A DNA stretch of 64,000 bases from Lacihabitans sp. CCS-44 (GTDB taxonomy: Bacteria; Bacteroidota; Bacteroidia; Cytophagales; Spirosomataceae), in contig NZ_RJUE01000007.1 of assembly GCF_024343735.1 (NCBI RefSeq), positions 1 through 64,000 of the forward strand, in the 5' to 3' direction. The notes beneath the pieces are model-generated. The model was given only the letters and a program-made list of their open reading frames with translations. It searched no databases and was not told where the DNA came from. Below, one piece after another: positions 44,730-54,611 of this stretch. A program made the position numbers and the translations under genes. The first letter of the stretch is position 1. Each line of letters opens with the position of its first letter.

Positions 44730-46361
44730 TTATTTACTTGAATATACTTTTTCTCCGGCTATGTAGGTTGCATTTACCTTAACCGAACGTATTTTGGATG
44801 AGTCAATCACCATAATATCATCTTCCAAAACCACAAAATCAGCCATTTTACCTTTTTCTATGCTGCCTCTTTCTTTCTCTTCAAAATTGGCGAACGCACT
44901 CCAAATTGTCATAGCTTTCAAAGCATTTTCTTTGCTGAGGGCATTTTCCATCTGAAAACCTCCAGCAGGCCAATTGTTGTTGTCCTGACGAGCAAATGCC
45001 GAATGGAAGCCAAACAAAGGATTGACAAATTCTACTGGAAAATCACTTCCGTTGGCTATCAAACCGTTTTGCTTTCTCAATTCCTCAAACGGATAGGCAT
45101 GTTTTACCCTTTCTTTGCCCAATCTGGCTTCCGCCCAATACATATCTGAAGTAGCATGCGTAGCTTGAATAGATGGAATCACAGAATATTTACCAAACTT
45201 CTGGACATCGGCTGGATTCACAACTTGACAATGCTCAATTCTCCACCTTCTATCGTTTTTACCTTTTAGATATTTTCCATACAAATCTAAAACTAGCCTG
45301 TTAGCAGAGTCACCAATGCAGTGGGTATTAACCTGGTAACCAGACTTATATATCTGAGAGAAATATTTATCCATTTCGTTTTTGCTCGTAAGCAAAAATC
45401 CCGAATTAGAACTTTGGTCAGCATAGGGCTTTAACAATACTGCTCCTCTTGACCCCAAAGCACCGTCGGCATATACTTTGAAAGATCGTACATTCATCCT
45501 ATCAGTTTTGATAATGCCTTTTTTTGTAAAATAATCGACATTGCGAATTCCTACTGAAACCATGGCATAATCTCTGATTTTCAGACTACCTTCTTTGTGC
45601 ATTTTCATCATAAGTTCTATGTCTTCTTGGCTAATCCCCGCATCAGAAACTGTTGTGAGTCCATATTTTATGCTTTCCGCCTGAGCAGCCAAAATCTGTT
45701 GTCTTTTCACTTTTTCATCCTCTTTGGGCATTACTCTTTTTACCAAACCCATGGCATTATCTACCAATATTCCAGTGAGTTGTCCATCTACGACCTCCAC
45801 ATCACCGCCAGAAATTTTGCTTGAAGGAGATATTTTGGCCATTTGAATGACCTTAGAATTTACCAACATCGCGTGTCCGTCAATTCTGGTCAGCATAACT
45901 GGCACATTTGGAAAAATCTGGTCTAAATCGTCCTTATTTGGAAAAACTTTCACATCCCAATCGTTCTGATCCCAACCACGGCCAACTAGCCATTCCTGGT
46001 TAGGATTCGCTTTTCTAAATTCTTGGAGCCTCGTCAGAATTTCTTTATACGACTTGGCTCCCACCAAATCACATTGCGAAAGCATTTGCCCCAAACCCAG
46101 AAAATGCGAATGTGGGTCGTAAAACCCGGGATACACAGGTTTGTTTTGCAAATCAATCCTAGACTTGGCGGAATATTTTTTATCCAAATTTGCAAAATCG
46201 CCGACTTCAACGAACACACCATCGTTGACTACAAACGCATTGGCTTTGTTAAATTTGGCATCTACCGTATAAACCTGGGCGTGATGAACCAATAAATCAA
46301 CCTGCTTTTTTTGTGCAAAAACTAAGTTGGCAAAAAATAGAATTGTTATAATCTTTTTCAT
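44730..46361 (-). CDS. Secreted amidohydrolase (YtcJ-like)
   Basis: A 543-residue protein with a signal peptide (MKKIITILFFANLVFAQKK). The metal-dependent amidohydrolase signatures are YDPHSHFLGLGQ (HxH), NTHCIGDSANRLV, WRIEHCQVV and ANGSDFPVEFVNPLFGFH with the Asp ligand. The C-terminal IEKGKMADFVVLEDDI closes the composite beta domain. The family hydrolyses amide or ester bonds of varied small molecules; the substrate is unknown. It lies 11 bases after the M14 peptidase gene and 16 before the trypsin-like gene. Confidence 0.92.
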   Translation of the reverse strand: MKKIITILFFANLVFAQKKQVDLLVHHAQVYTVDAKFNKANAFVVNDGVFVEVGDFANLDKKYSAKSRIDLQNKPVYPGFYDPHSHFLGLGQMLSQCDLVGAKSYKEILTRLQEFRKANPNQEWLVGRGWDQNDWDVKVFPNKDDLDQIFPNVPVMLTRIDGHAMLVNSKVIQMAKISPSSKISGGDVEVVDGQLTGILVDNAMGLVKRVMPKEDEKVKRQQILAAQAESIKYGLTTVSDAGISQEDIELMMKMHKEGSLKIRDYAMVSVGIRNVDYFTKKGIIKTDRMNVRSFKVYADGALGSRGAVLLKPYADQSSNSGFLLTSKNEMDKYFSQIYKSGYQVNTHCIGDSANRLVLDLYGKYLKGKNDRRWRIEHCQVVNPADVQKFGKYSVIPSIQATHATSDMYWAEARLGKERVKHAYPFEELRKQNGLIANGSDFPVEFVNPLFGFHSAFARQDNNNWPAGGFQMENALSKENALKAMTIWSAFANFEEKERGSIEKGKMADFVVLEDDIMVIDSSKIRSVKVNATYIAGEKVYSSK

Positions 46362-46372
46362 TTCAAAATAGT

Positions 46373-48919
46373 TTATTCTTCGTTTCCAAATCTTTGTAAA
46401 CCCAAAGCCGAGCTAAAAAACAATGCATTGAAAAACAACTTATTGGTACCGAACCATATTCCTCTAAAATTGGGATTATCAGAAAACAAAATAATCTGTC
46501 CAGCACCTGAGCTTTCTGATATTATGGCAGCTGAATTGGCGATTTTAGAAAGTGAACTGGGATGCACATAACCACAAACCCAAGGATTGTCGGTGTATTG
46601 AGCAACTGTCGAAACTGCATTTTTCGATTTTTCTAAAAAGGTATTGTTGTTTCGATAAACGTGAAGCGAATTCGATTCAAAGCCAAAACCCAATGGATGA
46701 GTGGTATCAATATTTACTTCAAAAATAGCCCCGCCGGTAGATTTAGCACCCACAGCATCTGTAAGTTTTTCAAAGTTCATTCTTTTAGGGTCTTTTTCGG
46801 GCTCTACGGTAATAACTTTTGACTCCGAAATCTCCTTTTTGATTACCCATTCAGATGCAGTTTTTAAGGTTATCAAATTACCTCCTTGTTTTACCCAATC
46901 CTTAATTTTCTTAATAGCGGCATCGTTAAGAGCGTCATACTGACCACTGACCATTACCAAATGTGTGTAAGAATTCAAGTTTACCCTCGCAAATTGAGTC
47001 AGTTCCAGCTTAGTAATGGGCATCTGCAATTTAGTCTCCAAAAGATGCCAAATCTCTCCAACTTCGTATTGACTGGTACCCAATCCTGCCAAAACCATAG
47101 CTTTGGGCTTAATTACAGTTTTGAAAGAATTACTACCTAAATCAATCCCGCCTGAACTAAAACCCGTAGAAACTGGGAAAATCTCTACGTTTGCGGCAAT
47201 TTGAACCTGTTTTAGTAGTTCTGAAAGTTCCTGAGAACCTATCTTTTGATTTTGAACTGGAATCAATAAACTTCCATGAGACCAGTTTTTACCACCGTTT
47301 GCAAAAGATTTTAAGGCCACTTTTACCAAAATGTCTTTATCCAAAAGCTTATACAAAACCTTGGCAGCATTGTAATCTCTCCAGTCAATCAAATAGGCAT
47401 AATCTGATTTTACAAATTCATTGTTCTTGGGATCTAATGAAGCCTCGGTTATAGCGGCTCCTAAATCTGGCAAAACCTTGGTTTCTGCATGTTTTAGTCC
47501 AAAAGCCAATGCTAGATTCCAAGTTGACGTATCGTAGAAAACACTATCCGCAAAAGTTTTTGGTCTATCAAAAATAGATTTCACCAATAAAGATTGAGGT
47601 TGATTGAGCGGAATGAATATCGCATTTCCTTTCTTAAAACTCGCTTCGCCCACTTTCGTGTCATTTTTGAGTTGGTAGGCTTTTATCTTGTGCTGCAGCA
47701 ACAAATCCCAAAAAGCTTTGTTTCTATTTTGATCAAAATCGTCACCAATCACATATCCTTTTATAAGACTTTTAGAAGCGTCCTTTTCAATATTCTTGAA
47801 AAAATCTGATTGGTGCTTTAGCAATATTTTTCTTTCTCCTACACCTGCATGAATGGTGGCTATGGCATTCACCAACTGATTTCTAACCGCAAATTTATAA
47901 GTCAAAACACCATTTTCGGACTCCTGAGCGTGACCACGGCTGCTTCCTTGCTCAAATAATAAGCCCAAACCACCTTGCATGTCAGGATATGAACTGCCAT
48001 AGCCTGGATAGAAATTATCAAAAGACTCTTTGGTATAATAAAAAGAGCCGATTTCGTTCATGGCATTCTCGAAATACTTGACAAATTTACCATTCAGCAT
48101 CTTGTAATTGTCTTGAGTCACGAGAGGGTTTTCGGCATTGCTTTTTGTTGGCTCGAAGAAATGTGTACTGTTGGTGCCCATTTCGTGGAAATCCGTTACC
48201 ACGTTCGGCATCCATTGGTGATAATACTTCAGACGGTTGCGAGATTCTTTGTGAACTGCCAAATACCAGTCTCTGTTCAAGTCAAACCAATAATGATTTA
48301 CTCTTCCTGAAGGCCAAACCTCGTTGTGCTCGCGGTCGTTTGGATCAGTCACGTTGGGCTCACCTTTGTGCATATTTACCCAATTGTTGAATCTATCTCT
48401 TCCGTCGGGATTCACGATGGGCTCCATCAAAAATACAGCGTTATCGTAAATTTTTAAAGCTTCATCTCCTTGAATAGCAGCCAAATAATAGGCAGTAAGT
48501 AAAGATGCTTCTCCTCCTGAGGCTTCGTTTCCATGTACATTATAACCCAGCCAAACGACTGATGGCTGATTGTCAAAATCAACACTTTTACCCTCTACAA
48601 TGTCCAAATGATTTTTGCGAATCGTCTCCAGTTTGGTTAGATTTTCTGGTTTTGCAAAATGAACAATAATTTGCTCTCTATGCTCATTGGTTTCTCCAAT
48701 ACTTGCCACTTTTATTCTGTCTGAGGCTTTTTCCAAAACCCGCATGTATTCCACAATTTTGTCATATCTGGTATGGTGACTTCCTATCGGATAGCCTAAA
48801 AATTGCTGCGGAGAGGGTATTTGAGAATTAAGATTTTTCTTTGGCAGAAAATATTCGTTTTGAGAAAACACCGAAATGCAGGAAAGCAGGACAAAAACTA
48901 AGAGTAATGTTTTTTTCAT
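46373..48919 (-). CDS. Secreted M14 family zinc carboxypeptidase
   Basis: An 848-residue protein starting at ATG 48919 (MKKTLLLVFVLLSCISVFSQ, signal peptide); longer readings from upstream starts lack this. The M14 domain occupies about residues 20-350. The zinc ligands are in YNVHGNEASGGEAS (HxxE) and the later His in NVVTDFHEMG, with NPDGRDRFNNWVN as the substrate-binding region. The C-terminal 450 residues include a domain with VMVSGQYDALNDAAIKKI and KQGGNLITL, resembling a glutamine-amidotransferase-like fold seen in large Bacteroidota M14 proteins. It leads the three-hydrolase operon and probably trims external peptides. Confidence 0.93.
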   Translation of the reverse strand: MKKTLLLVFVLLSCISVFSQNEYFLPKKNLNSQIPSPQQFLGYPIGSHHTRYDKIVEYMRVLEKASDRIKVASIGETNEHREQIIVHFAKPENLTKLETIRKNHLDIVEGKSVDFDNQPSVVWLGYNVHGNEASGGEASLLTAYYLAAIQGDEALKIYDNAVFLMEPIVNPDGRDRFNNWVNMHKGEPNVTDPNDREHNEVWPSGRVNHYWFDLNRDWYLAVHKESRNRLKYYHQWMPNVVTDFHEMGTNSTHFFEPTKSNAENPLVTQDNYKMLNGKFVKYFENAMNEIGSFYYTKESFDNFYPGYGSSYPDMQGGLGLLFEQGSSRGHAQESENGVLTYKFAVRNQLVNAIATIHAGVGERKILLKHQSDFFKNIEKDASKSLIKGYVIGDDFDQNRNKAFWDLLLQHKIKAYQLKNDTKVGEASFKKGNAIFIPLNQPQSLLVKSIFDRPKTFADSVFYDTSTWNLALAFGLKHAETKVLPDLGAAITEASLDPKNNEFVKSDYAYLIDWRDYNAAKVLYKLLDKDILVKVALKSFANGGKNWSHGSLLIPVQNQKIGSQELSELLKQVQIAANVEIFPVSTGFSSGGIDLGSNSFKTVIKPKAMVLAGLGTSQYEVGEIWHLLETKLQMPITKLELTQFARVNLNSYTHLVMVSGQYDALNDAAIKKIKDWVKQGGNLITLKTASEWVIKKEISESKVITVEPEKDPKRMNFEKLTDAVGAKSTGGAIFEVNIDTTHPLGFGFESNSLHVYRNNNTFLEKSKNAVSTVAQYTDNPWVCGYVHPSSLSKIANSAAIISESSGAGQIILFSDNPNFRGIWFGTNKLFFNALFFSSALGLQRFGNEE

Positions 48920-49056
48920 GAATAAAAAGATGGTTAATGGTGTAATTAGACCCAAATTAAGCATATTTCTAATTAGAAGCGTATTTTTTGGGCAAAAAAG
49001 AAAGAGACCCAATAACATTAAGTCTCCTTCTAATAAAAACCATTACAAAACCAACA

Positions 49057-49908
49057 TTACATAACGCCCATTTTTCCCATTTGATAGTCTCGCATGGCTT
49101 GCATCAACTCGGTGGTGGTGTTCATCACAAACGGTCCTTGAGAAACCATTGGCTCGTTTATTGGGTCGCCAGTTCCAACTATTATTCGAGTATCTGACTG
49201 AGCTTTCAGTTCAATATCTGTATTTTTTGTATCGAAAACCACCAATTGATGTCCAATCACCAATTTACCATTCACCAAAACTTCGCCATCTACCACATAA
49301 AACAAAACGTTTTTGCCTTCTTCAATTTTCAGAGAATAGTCGCCGCCGTCCTTCATGTTGATGTTATACATTTCCAAACCTGTCAAAGATTTAGCTACCC
49401 CAGTTTTTCCCTCCAAAACACCAGAAATAACTGCAATTTCGGTTTTTGTGTCTTGCTTTATTACTTTAGGAATTTCGTTTTCCTGAAAACCTTGATAGTT
49501 TGGCTGGCTCATTTTCAACGCTGCTGGAAGATTCATCCAAAGCTGTAGAATTTCCATTTTACCACCATTTTCTCGCTGATTTTTGGAAAGATTTTCAGAA
49601 TGTACAATTCCTCTTGCTGCTGTCATCCATTGTACTCCTCCAGTTTTTATAACCGACTGATGAGCATGCCCATCGGCGTGTTCAATTTCTCCGTCAAGAA
49701 TAAAAGTCAGCGTCTCAAAACCTCGGTGCGGATGTGGCCCAAAAGGCAATCCTTGGTTATGAGGAGCGAATTGATGCGGCCCATGGTGATGTAACAAAAT
49801 AAACGGGCTAATTTGCTCTAAACCAACATCGGGTATGGGTTGATACATTCTGTGTTCACCTACTCTTTGAGCCGAAGAACTTGTTATTTTTAATATTTCT
49901 TTTTTCAT
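49057..49908 (-). CDS. Pirin family protein
   Basis: A 283-residue bicupin starting at ATG 49908 (MKKEILKITSSSAQRVG). The N-terminal cupin has the metal-binding signature FGPHPHRGFETLTFILDGEIEHADG and ARGIVHSEN. The C-terminal cupin has GKNVLFYVVDGEVLVNGK. Bacterial pirins are proposed quercetinase or redox regulators; the actual role is unknown. A second, shorter pirin gene lies upstream on the same strand, separated by 183 bp that contain a tandem repeat. Confidence 0.93.
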   Translation of the reverse strand: MKKEILKITSSSAQRVGEHRMYQPIPDVGLEQISPFILLHHHGPHQFAPHNQGLPFGPHPHRGFETLTFILDGEIEHADGHAHQSVIKTGGVQWMTAARGIVHSENLSKNQRENGGKMEILQLWMNLPAALKMSQPNYQGFQENEIPKVIKQDTKTEIAVISGVLEGKTGVAKSLTGLEMYNINMKDGGDYSLKIEEGKNVLFYVVDGEVLVNGKLVIGHQLVVFDTKNTDIELKAQSDTRIIVGTGDPINEPMVSQGPFVMNTTTELMQAMRDYQMGKMGVM

Positions 49909-49915
49909 AATTGTA

Positions 49916-50094
49916 ATTTTCTCGCAAAGCCGCAAGGATGCAAAGAAATGACCATTTCCAAATTTGTCTTTTGACTAAGCCATGAATCTTTCATCTAGTT
50001 AATTTGTGATTTTCTCGTAAAGCCTCAAGAACGTAAAGAAATGACTATTTTCAAATTTGTCTTTTGACTAAGTCATGAATCTTTCATCTGCTTA
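49916..50094. repeat. Diverged tandem repeat between two pirin genes (two 86-bp copies, 93-bp period)
   Basis: Bases 49916-50001 and 50009-50094 align with ten mismatches by hand. Each copy begins ATTTTCTCG(C/T)AAAGCC and ends near TCTTTCATCT. The last bases of copy 2 are the stop codon of the upstream pirin gene. The (C)GCAAAG-rich start of copy 1 resembles intergenic repeats seen in other Bacteroidota, which is from memory and untested. Confidence 0.85.
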
Positions 50095-50808
50095 GAAAGT
50101 CATTGGAACTTCCATTAAAAGTATTTCAGAACCAGTACTTGCTTTAATTTCGAAAGTATTGGTTTCCGAAATACCTAGGCCATCTCTCCTACTTAGAGAT
50201 TTGCCTGCCACTTCTGCAGAACCTTCTAAAACATACACATAAACACCATTTTTGGCATTTTTCAAATCGTAGGTCAAAGTCTTTCCTGCAGACAAGTCTG
50301 TCAAAGTAAACCAAGACTGCTGGTTCATTTTTATGCCTTCGTCAGAGCTTTCTAATGGAGATACCACTGTTTGAAATTTGTCTTTTCTGCCTGCCAAATC
50401 AAAAACTTTTTGCTCATATCTCGGTGCAATATTTCTTTTTTCAGGAAATACCCAAATCTGCAAAAACTTCACAGGACTTTTAGAATCCTCATTTTTTTCA
50501 GAGTGAGCCACGCCTGTTCCGGCAGACATAATCTGTACTTCACCTTTTCGAATCACGGTTTTATTACCCATGCTGTCTTGGTGTTCCAAAGCACCTTCGA
50601 GCGGTATCGAAACTATCTCCATATTGTCATGTGGGTGTTTACCAAATCCCATTCCGCCTGAAACATGATCGTCGTTTAGCACTCTTAAAGCACCAAAATG
50701 CTCCCACTGTGGGTTGTAATAATTTGCAAAACTAAATGTATGATAAGAATCTAACCAACCATGGTTGGCGTGTCCTCTGTCGTTGGCTGCTTTAAATATT
50801 GTTTTCAT
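50092..50808 (-). CDS. Pirin family protein (YhaK-like, second copy)
   Basis: A 238-residue bicupin starting MKTIFKAANDRGHANHGWL, the N-terminus usual for YhaK-type pirins (SYHTFSFANYYNPQWEHFG). The metal site is FGKHPHDNMEIVSIPLEGALEHQD with AHSEKNED. It is shorter than and quite different from the neighbouring pirin, so they are paralogous families rather than a recent duplication. A redox-linked dioxygenase or sensor role is possible but unproven. Confidence 0.93.
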   Translation of the reverse strand: MKTIFKAANDRGHANHGWLDSYHTFSFANYYNPQWEHFGALRVLNDDHVSGGMGFGKHPHDNMEIVSIPLEGALEHQDSMGNKTVIRKGEVQIMSAGTGVAHSEKNEDSKSPVKFLQIWVFPEKRNIAPRYEQKVFDLAGRKDKFQTVVSPLESSDEGIKMNQQSWFTLTDLSAGKTLTYDLKNAKNGVYVYVLEGSAEVAGKSLSRRDGLGISETNTFEIKASTGSEILLMEVPMTF

Positions 50809-50921
50809 ATAATTTACATTTGTATTTAATGTTAATACATCTTTATTTGTTAATTAGTTCCTAATATTTCAAAATCATCAAATAGTTTTCCTATTTTTAG
50901 TCCAAATAAACAGACTAAGAT

Positions 50922-51452
50922 ATGAGATTCCTTTTACTGTTCCTTCTTGTAGCTTCATTACCAGCATTTTCACAAAGACAATTCCCAGAAATTGATTCGT
51001 ATGGCGGAGTTTATCCAATTCCCGAAGCAGAGCAATTGGTTGATCCCAATAAAAAATACAAGGTGGTTTTTGATATCACCTCAGCCGCTAAAAACCAAAC
51101 TACAGAAATGAATCCTAGTTTTGAATCCGTGGCAAGATTTATAAACCTTCATGGTTTGGCTGGTGTAAAAAAAGAAAATTTGGATATTGCGGTAGTTATC
51201 CATTTTCAAGCCACTCCAACCATATTGAGCGATGAATCTTTTATGATGGAATATAAAGAGAAAAACCCAAACACCGAGGTTATAAATAAACTTGGAGAAA
51301 ACGGTGTGAAATTTTATGTTTGTGGCCAATCACTGAGGATGAGAAAATTGGTTGACTACAAACGAAACAGCAACATTCGTGTAGCTCATGGGGCACTTTT
51401 AGCCTTGAGTCATTTTCAAAGTCAGGGATATTCTTTGATGACTTTACATTAA
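50922..51452 (+). CDS. Exported DsrE-like protein
   Basis: A 176-residue protein with a signal peptide (MRFLLLFLLVASLPAFSQ). The mature part follows the DsrE/F fold: YKVVFDITSAAKN, FINLHGLAGVKKENLDIAVVIHF and GVKFYVCGQSLRM with a single conserved Cys. The tail HGALLALSHFQSQGYSLMTLH is typical of the periplasmic subgroup. DsrE proteins carry sulfur or act in redox relays; this subgroup is uncharacterised. It is followed by the small membrane-protein gene after 54 bp. Confidence 0.85.
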   Translation: MRFLLLFLLVASLPAFSQRQFPEIDSYGGVYPIPEAEQLVDPNKKYKVVFDITSAAKNQTTEMNPSFESVARFINLHGLAGVKKENLDIAVVIHFQATPTILSDESFMMEYKEKNPNTEVINKLGENGVKFYVCGQSLRMRKLVDYKRNSNIRVAHGALLALSHFQSQGYSLMTLH

Positions 51453-51506
51453 CAATGCAACCAATTTAAAACAAAATACATCTTTAAACAAAAACACTAT
51501 TTAACA

Positions 51507-51920
51507 ATGAAGAGACTAATTTTAAGCCTAATCGTAACCTTTACATTTTCTAACATTTTTGCAAATGGCGAATTTGAAAACAGCACTTCCAAAAGCGAAT
51601 TTGACCAAATAAAGCAAATAGAAGCTTTTGTGGAGGCAAATCCAGAAACAACATTGAGTGATATTAAAGCCCACAATCCAGAACTTATAAATGGTATTGA
51701 ACTTTTAGATGATACTTCTGCAAATTCAATAAGTGCTGTGAAAGACATGCCATTGCTGAGTGGATTTTGGTGGGGCTGCTGCTTAGGTGTTATTGGACTT
51801 GCCATTGTTTATTTTGTAACCGACCATGACAAAGACCAAGTAAGAAAAGCATTGTTTGGTTGTTTAATAGCGACTGTACTGTGGGGTGTAGGCGGTTTGT
51901 GGAATCCTTTTGGTTGGTAA
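51507..51920 (+). CDS. Small membrane protein of unknown function
   Basis: A 137-residue protein with a signal peptide (MKRLILSLIVTFTFSNIFA). A charged helical region to about residue 75 follows. Two membrane helices are GFWWGCCLGVIGLAIVYFVT and the Gly-rich ALFGCLIATVLWGVGGLW. The loop DHDKDQVRKA between them is of a kind repeated in small Bacteroidota membrane proteins. I cannot name the family. It has a strong terminator after it. Confidence 0.75.
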   Translation: MKRLILSLIVTFTFSNIFANGEFENSTSKSEFDQIKQIEAFVEANPETTLSDIKAHNPELINGIELLDDTSANSISAVKDMPLLSGFWWGCCLGVIGLAIVYFVTDHDKDQVRKALFGCLIATVLWGVGGLWNPFGW

Positions 51921-51945
51921 GAAATTTTCGATGAAAATATATTTT

Positions 51946-51975
51946 AAACCTCTTGGGTAACCAAGAGGTTTTTTT
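51946..51975 (+). terminator. Rho-independent terminator after the small membrane-protein gene
   Basis: Eleven perfect pairs (51946-51956 with 51961-51971) with a GTAA loop, followed by more T. Confidence 0.9.
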
Positions 51976-52005
51976 CATTAACTTTAGTCAAACATTTAAT
52001 AATCA

Positions 52006-52209
52006 ATGGAAAAGAAACTTAAAAGAACAATCGGCAAAGAGGCCATGTTTATGGGCATTTGTGGTGGATTGGGTAAGTATTTCGACCTAGACCCAACCAT
52101 TGTAAGGATATTGGTAGCCCTAACTACCTTTTTTAGCTTTGGCTCGCTTATTCTCGTTTACATCATTTTGGCATTCATTATTCCGAAAGAAGAGGCAATC
52201 AATATTTAA
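52006..52209 (+). CDS. PspC domain protein
   Basis: A 67-residue protein that is almost entirely one PspC domain: FMGICGGLGKYFDLDPTIVR, then a membrane segment FGSLILVYIILAFIIPKEE. PspC-type proteins sit in the inner membrane and take part in membrane-stress responses; this minimal form is common in Bacteroidota. It lies between a terminator and the aspS promoter, so it is probably expressed alone. Confidence 0.92.
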   Translation: MEKKLKRTIGKEAMFMGICGGLGKYFDLDPTIVRILVALTTFFSFGSLILVYIILAFIIPKEEAINI

Positions 52210-52304
52210 TATTTCAATTTTTACATTAATCTTTGACGTAGTTGGAATAACCAATTGACACGCAACATTTTGCCAAATCTCAAGGCATTTGGAAAAGAAT
52301 TCAC

Positions 52305-52312
52305 TACTTTTG
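52305..52312 (+). promoter_or_regulatory. Bacteroidota -7 promoter box of aspS (TACTTTTG)
   Basis: Exact TAnnTTTG match, 29 bases before the aspS ATG. Confidence 0.65.
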
Positions 52313-52340
52313 CAGCCAATTTCAAAAAAAAGCAAATAGC

Positions 52341-54092
52341 ATGTTAAGGACACATACCTGTGGAGAACTTCGAATTTCTAGTCTTGGCGAATCGGTTACT
52401 TTGTGTGGCTGGGTTCAGAAAGTAAGAGACAAAGGCGGCATGATTTGGGTGGATTTAAGAGACCGCTATGGTATCACCCAATTGATATTCGAAGAAGGAA
52501 AAACCACGGCTGATGTATTGGACAAAGTAAGAACTCTCGGAAGAGAATTTGTAATAAAAGCTGAAGGAAAAGTAATAGAGCGGTTATCAAAAAATGATAA
52601 AATAGACACTGGAGCAGTGGAGATTTTGGTGGAAAATATCGAAATTTTGAATCCCGCTAAATTACCTCCATTCCTCATAGAAGACGAAACAGACGGTGGT
52701 GACGAGCTTCGAATGAAGTATCGTTATCTGGATTTGAGAAGAAACCCCGTTCGTCAAAACCTACTTTTAAGACATAAAGTTGCCCAACAAACCAGAATAT
52801 TTCTTGATGCTCAGCAATTTATAGAAGTAGAAACTCCAGTTTTGATAAAATCAACTCCTGAGGGTGCAAGAGACTTTGTGGTGCCTAGTAGAATGAATCC
52901 AGGCGAATTTTATGCTTTGCCACAGTCACCCCAAACGTTCAAGCAACTGTTGATGATTTCAGGTTTTGACCGCTACTATCAAATAGTTAAGTGCTTTAGA
53001 GACGAGGATTTGAGGGCTGACCGCCAACCAGAATTTACGCAAATTGACTGTGAGATGTCATACGTAGAGCAGGAGGATGTTTTGAATATGTTTGAAGGAT
53101 TAATCAAACATTTGTTCAAAACGGTTAAAGAAATCGACCTACCAGAAGTACCAAGAATGACCTATGCGGATGCTATGAAACTCTATGGTTGCGACAAGCC
53201 AGATATTAGGTTTGATATGAAGTTTGTAGAACTTAACGAACTGGTACAGAACAAAGGATTCCAAGTTTTTGACGATGCAGAATTGGTTGTGGGCATAAAC
53301 GCCTCAGGCTGTGCAGAATACACCAGAAAACAAATAGATGAACTGACCGAATGGATGAAACGCCCTCAAATTGGTGCCAAAGGATTGGTTTATATCAGAT
53401 TCAATGCCGATGGAACCGTCAAATCTTCAGTAGATAAATTTTATTCAGAAGAAGACTTAAAAGCAATAGGCGAGAAATTCAATGCAAAAGCGGGCGATTT
53501 AATTCTAATCATTTCAGGACAAGCAGACAAAGCAAGAAAACAACTCAACGAACTTCGCCTTGAGATGGGCAACAGATTGGGATTGAGAAACCCTGATGAG
53601 TACAAAGTACTTTGGGTGGTTGATTTCCCTCTTTTGGAGTTTGGTGAAGCTGAAAATCGTTGGTTTGCTATGCACCATCCGTTCACAGCACCAAAACCCG
53701 AAGATGTGGCTTTGCTAGACACAGATTTGGGCAAAGTAAGAGCCAATGCATATGACATGGTTATCAATGGAACAGAAGTTGGTGGTGGTTCGGTAAGAAT
53801 CTTCCAGAAACCATTGCAACAAAGAATGTTCGAAATCCTTGGATTTTCAGACGAAGAAGCTAAAAAACAATTTGGTTTCTTGATGGAAGCTTTTGAATAT
53901 GGAGCACCTCCTCACGCAGGTTTAGCATTCGGCTTTGACAGATTGGTTTCACTTTTTGGTGGAGCAGAATCTATCAGAGACTTCATCGCTTTCCCGAAAA
54001 ATAACAGTGGCCGTGATGTGATGATTGACTCACCTTCAAGTATTTCGGACTTGCAATTGAAAGAACTAAGCATAAACGTAGCGACAAAATAA
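52341..54092 (+). CDS. aspS: Aspartate-tRNA ligase
   Basis: A 583-residue class II synthetase. The N-terminal OB fold includes [20 protein letters not shown]. The flipping-loop region is [20 protein letters not shown]. Motif 2 is [19 protein letters not shown] and motif 3 is [17 protein letters not shown]. The insertion domain with [19 protein letters not shown] marks the bacterial type. Length is normal. It has its own promoter and ends near a terminator shared with the VanZ gene. Confidence 0.98.
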   Translation: MLRTHTCGELRISSLGESVTLCGWVQKVRDKGGMIWVDLRDRYGITQLIFEEGKTTADVLDKVRTLGREFVIKAEGKVIERLSKNDKIDTGAVEILVENIEILNPAKLPPFLIEDETDGGDELRMKYRYLDLRRNPVRQNLLLRHKVAQQTRIFLDAQQFIEVETPVLIKSTPEGARDFVVPSRMNPGEFYALPQSPQTFKQLLMISGFDRYYQIVKCFRDEDLRADRQPEFTQIDCEMSYVEQEDVLNMFEGLIKHLFKTVKEIDLPEVPRMTYADAMKLYGCDKPDIRFDMKFVELNELVQNKGFQVFDDAELVVGINASGCAEYTRKQIDELTEWMKRPQIGAKGLVYIRFNADGTVKSSVDKFYSEEDLKAIGEKFNAKAGDLILIISGQADKARKQLNELRLEMGNRLGLRNPDEYKVLWVVDFPLLEFGEAENRWFAMHHPFTAPKPEDVALLDTDLGKVRANAYDMVINGTEVGGGSVRIFQKPLQQRMFEILGFSDEEAKKQFGFLMEAFEYGAPPHAGLAFGFDRLVSLFGGAESIRDFIAFPKNNSGRDVMIDSPSSISDLQLKELSINVATK

Positions 54093-54111
54093 TTCTCGCT
54101 TGTTCCATATC

Positions 54112-54147
54112 AAAAAAGAGCTATTTCTATCGATTTAGCTCTTTTTT
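54112..54147. terminator. Bidirectional terminator between aspS and the VanZ gene
   Basis: Twelve perfect pairs (54112-54123 with 54136-54147), A6 and T6 at the ends and a twelve-base loop. The VanZ stop codon overlaps its right foot. Confidence 0.88.
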
Positions 54148-54505
54148 ATTTCACGATTTTATTGAAGACAAAAGCTATTGCAAAACCAATTCCGATGCCT
54201 AAAACATCAGCCAAAATATCTAATAAATCAAAAGCTCGGTGAAAACTTACTGGCAATAAATACTGAACAAGCTCAATAAAAACTGCGAAAAAAGTAAGGC
54301 CAATGGCAACTTTACCATAATTTTTTAAAAACATAAACCAAGAAAAACCCAAAACTGCAAAAGCCACAAAATGGGCGGTTTTATCATCTGTTACATCTGG
54401 AATTCTTTCAGAAGGAATAAAGCACAAAATGCCAATAACAACAGTTAAAAATATGGAAAAGTAGGGTTTTAGATAGAACAAATCGTGCAATTTCTTTACA
54501 AACAT
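54146..54505 (-). CDS. VanZ-like small membrane protein
   Basis: A protein of about 119 residues starting at ATG 54505 (MFVKKLHDLFYL). An ATG at 54556 is possible, whereas the TTG at 54595 is excluded because a terminator hairpin follows it. Four hydrophobic helices are visible, including FSIFLTVVIGILCFIPSE, AHFVAFAVLGFSWFMFL and VAIGLTFFAVFIELVQYLL. The phrase DKTAHFVAF and the later HRAFDLLDILADVLGIGIG are the VanZ family signature. The function in Bacteroidota is unknown. Confidence 0.88.
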   Translation of the reverse strand: MFVKKLHDLFYLKPYFSIFLTVVIGILCFIPSERIPDVTDDKTAHFVAFAVLGFSWFMFLKNYGKVAIGLTFFAVFIELVQYLLPVSFHRAFDLLDILADVLGIGIGFAIAFVFNKIVK

Positions 54506-54564
54506 TTTATAAAAATTATGGTGAAATAAAAACAAAATACGGGATAACAAAGCCATAAAATAAA

Positions 54565-54592
54565 AAAAGTACTGAAACAGGTCAGTACTTTT
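54565..54592 (-). terminator. Terminator of the acyl-ACP desaturase gene
   Basis: Eleven pairs (54565-54575 with 54582-54592), followed on the minus strand by seven T. It lies 20 bases past the desaturase stop. Confidence 0.85.
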
Positions 54593-54611
54593 CAAATTCT
54601 TAACGTAAACC

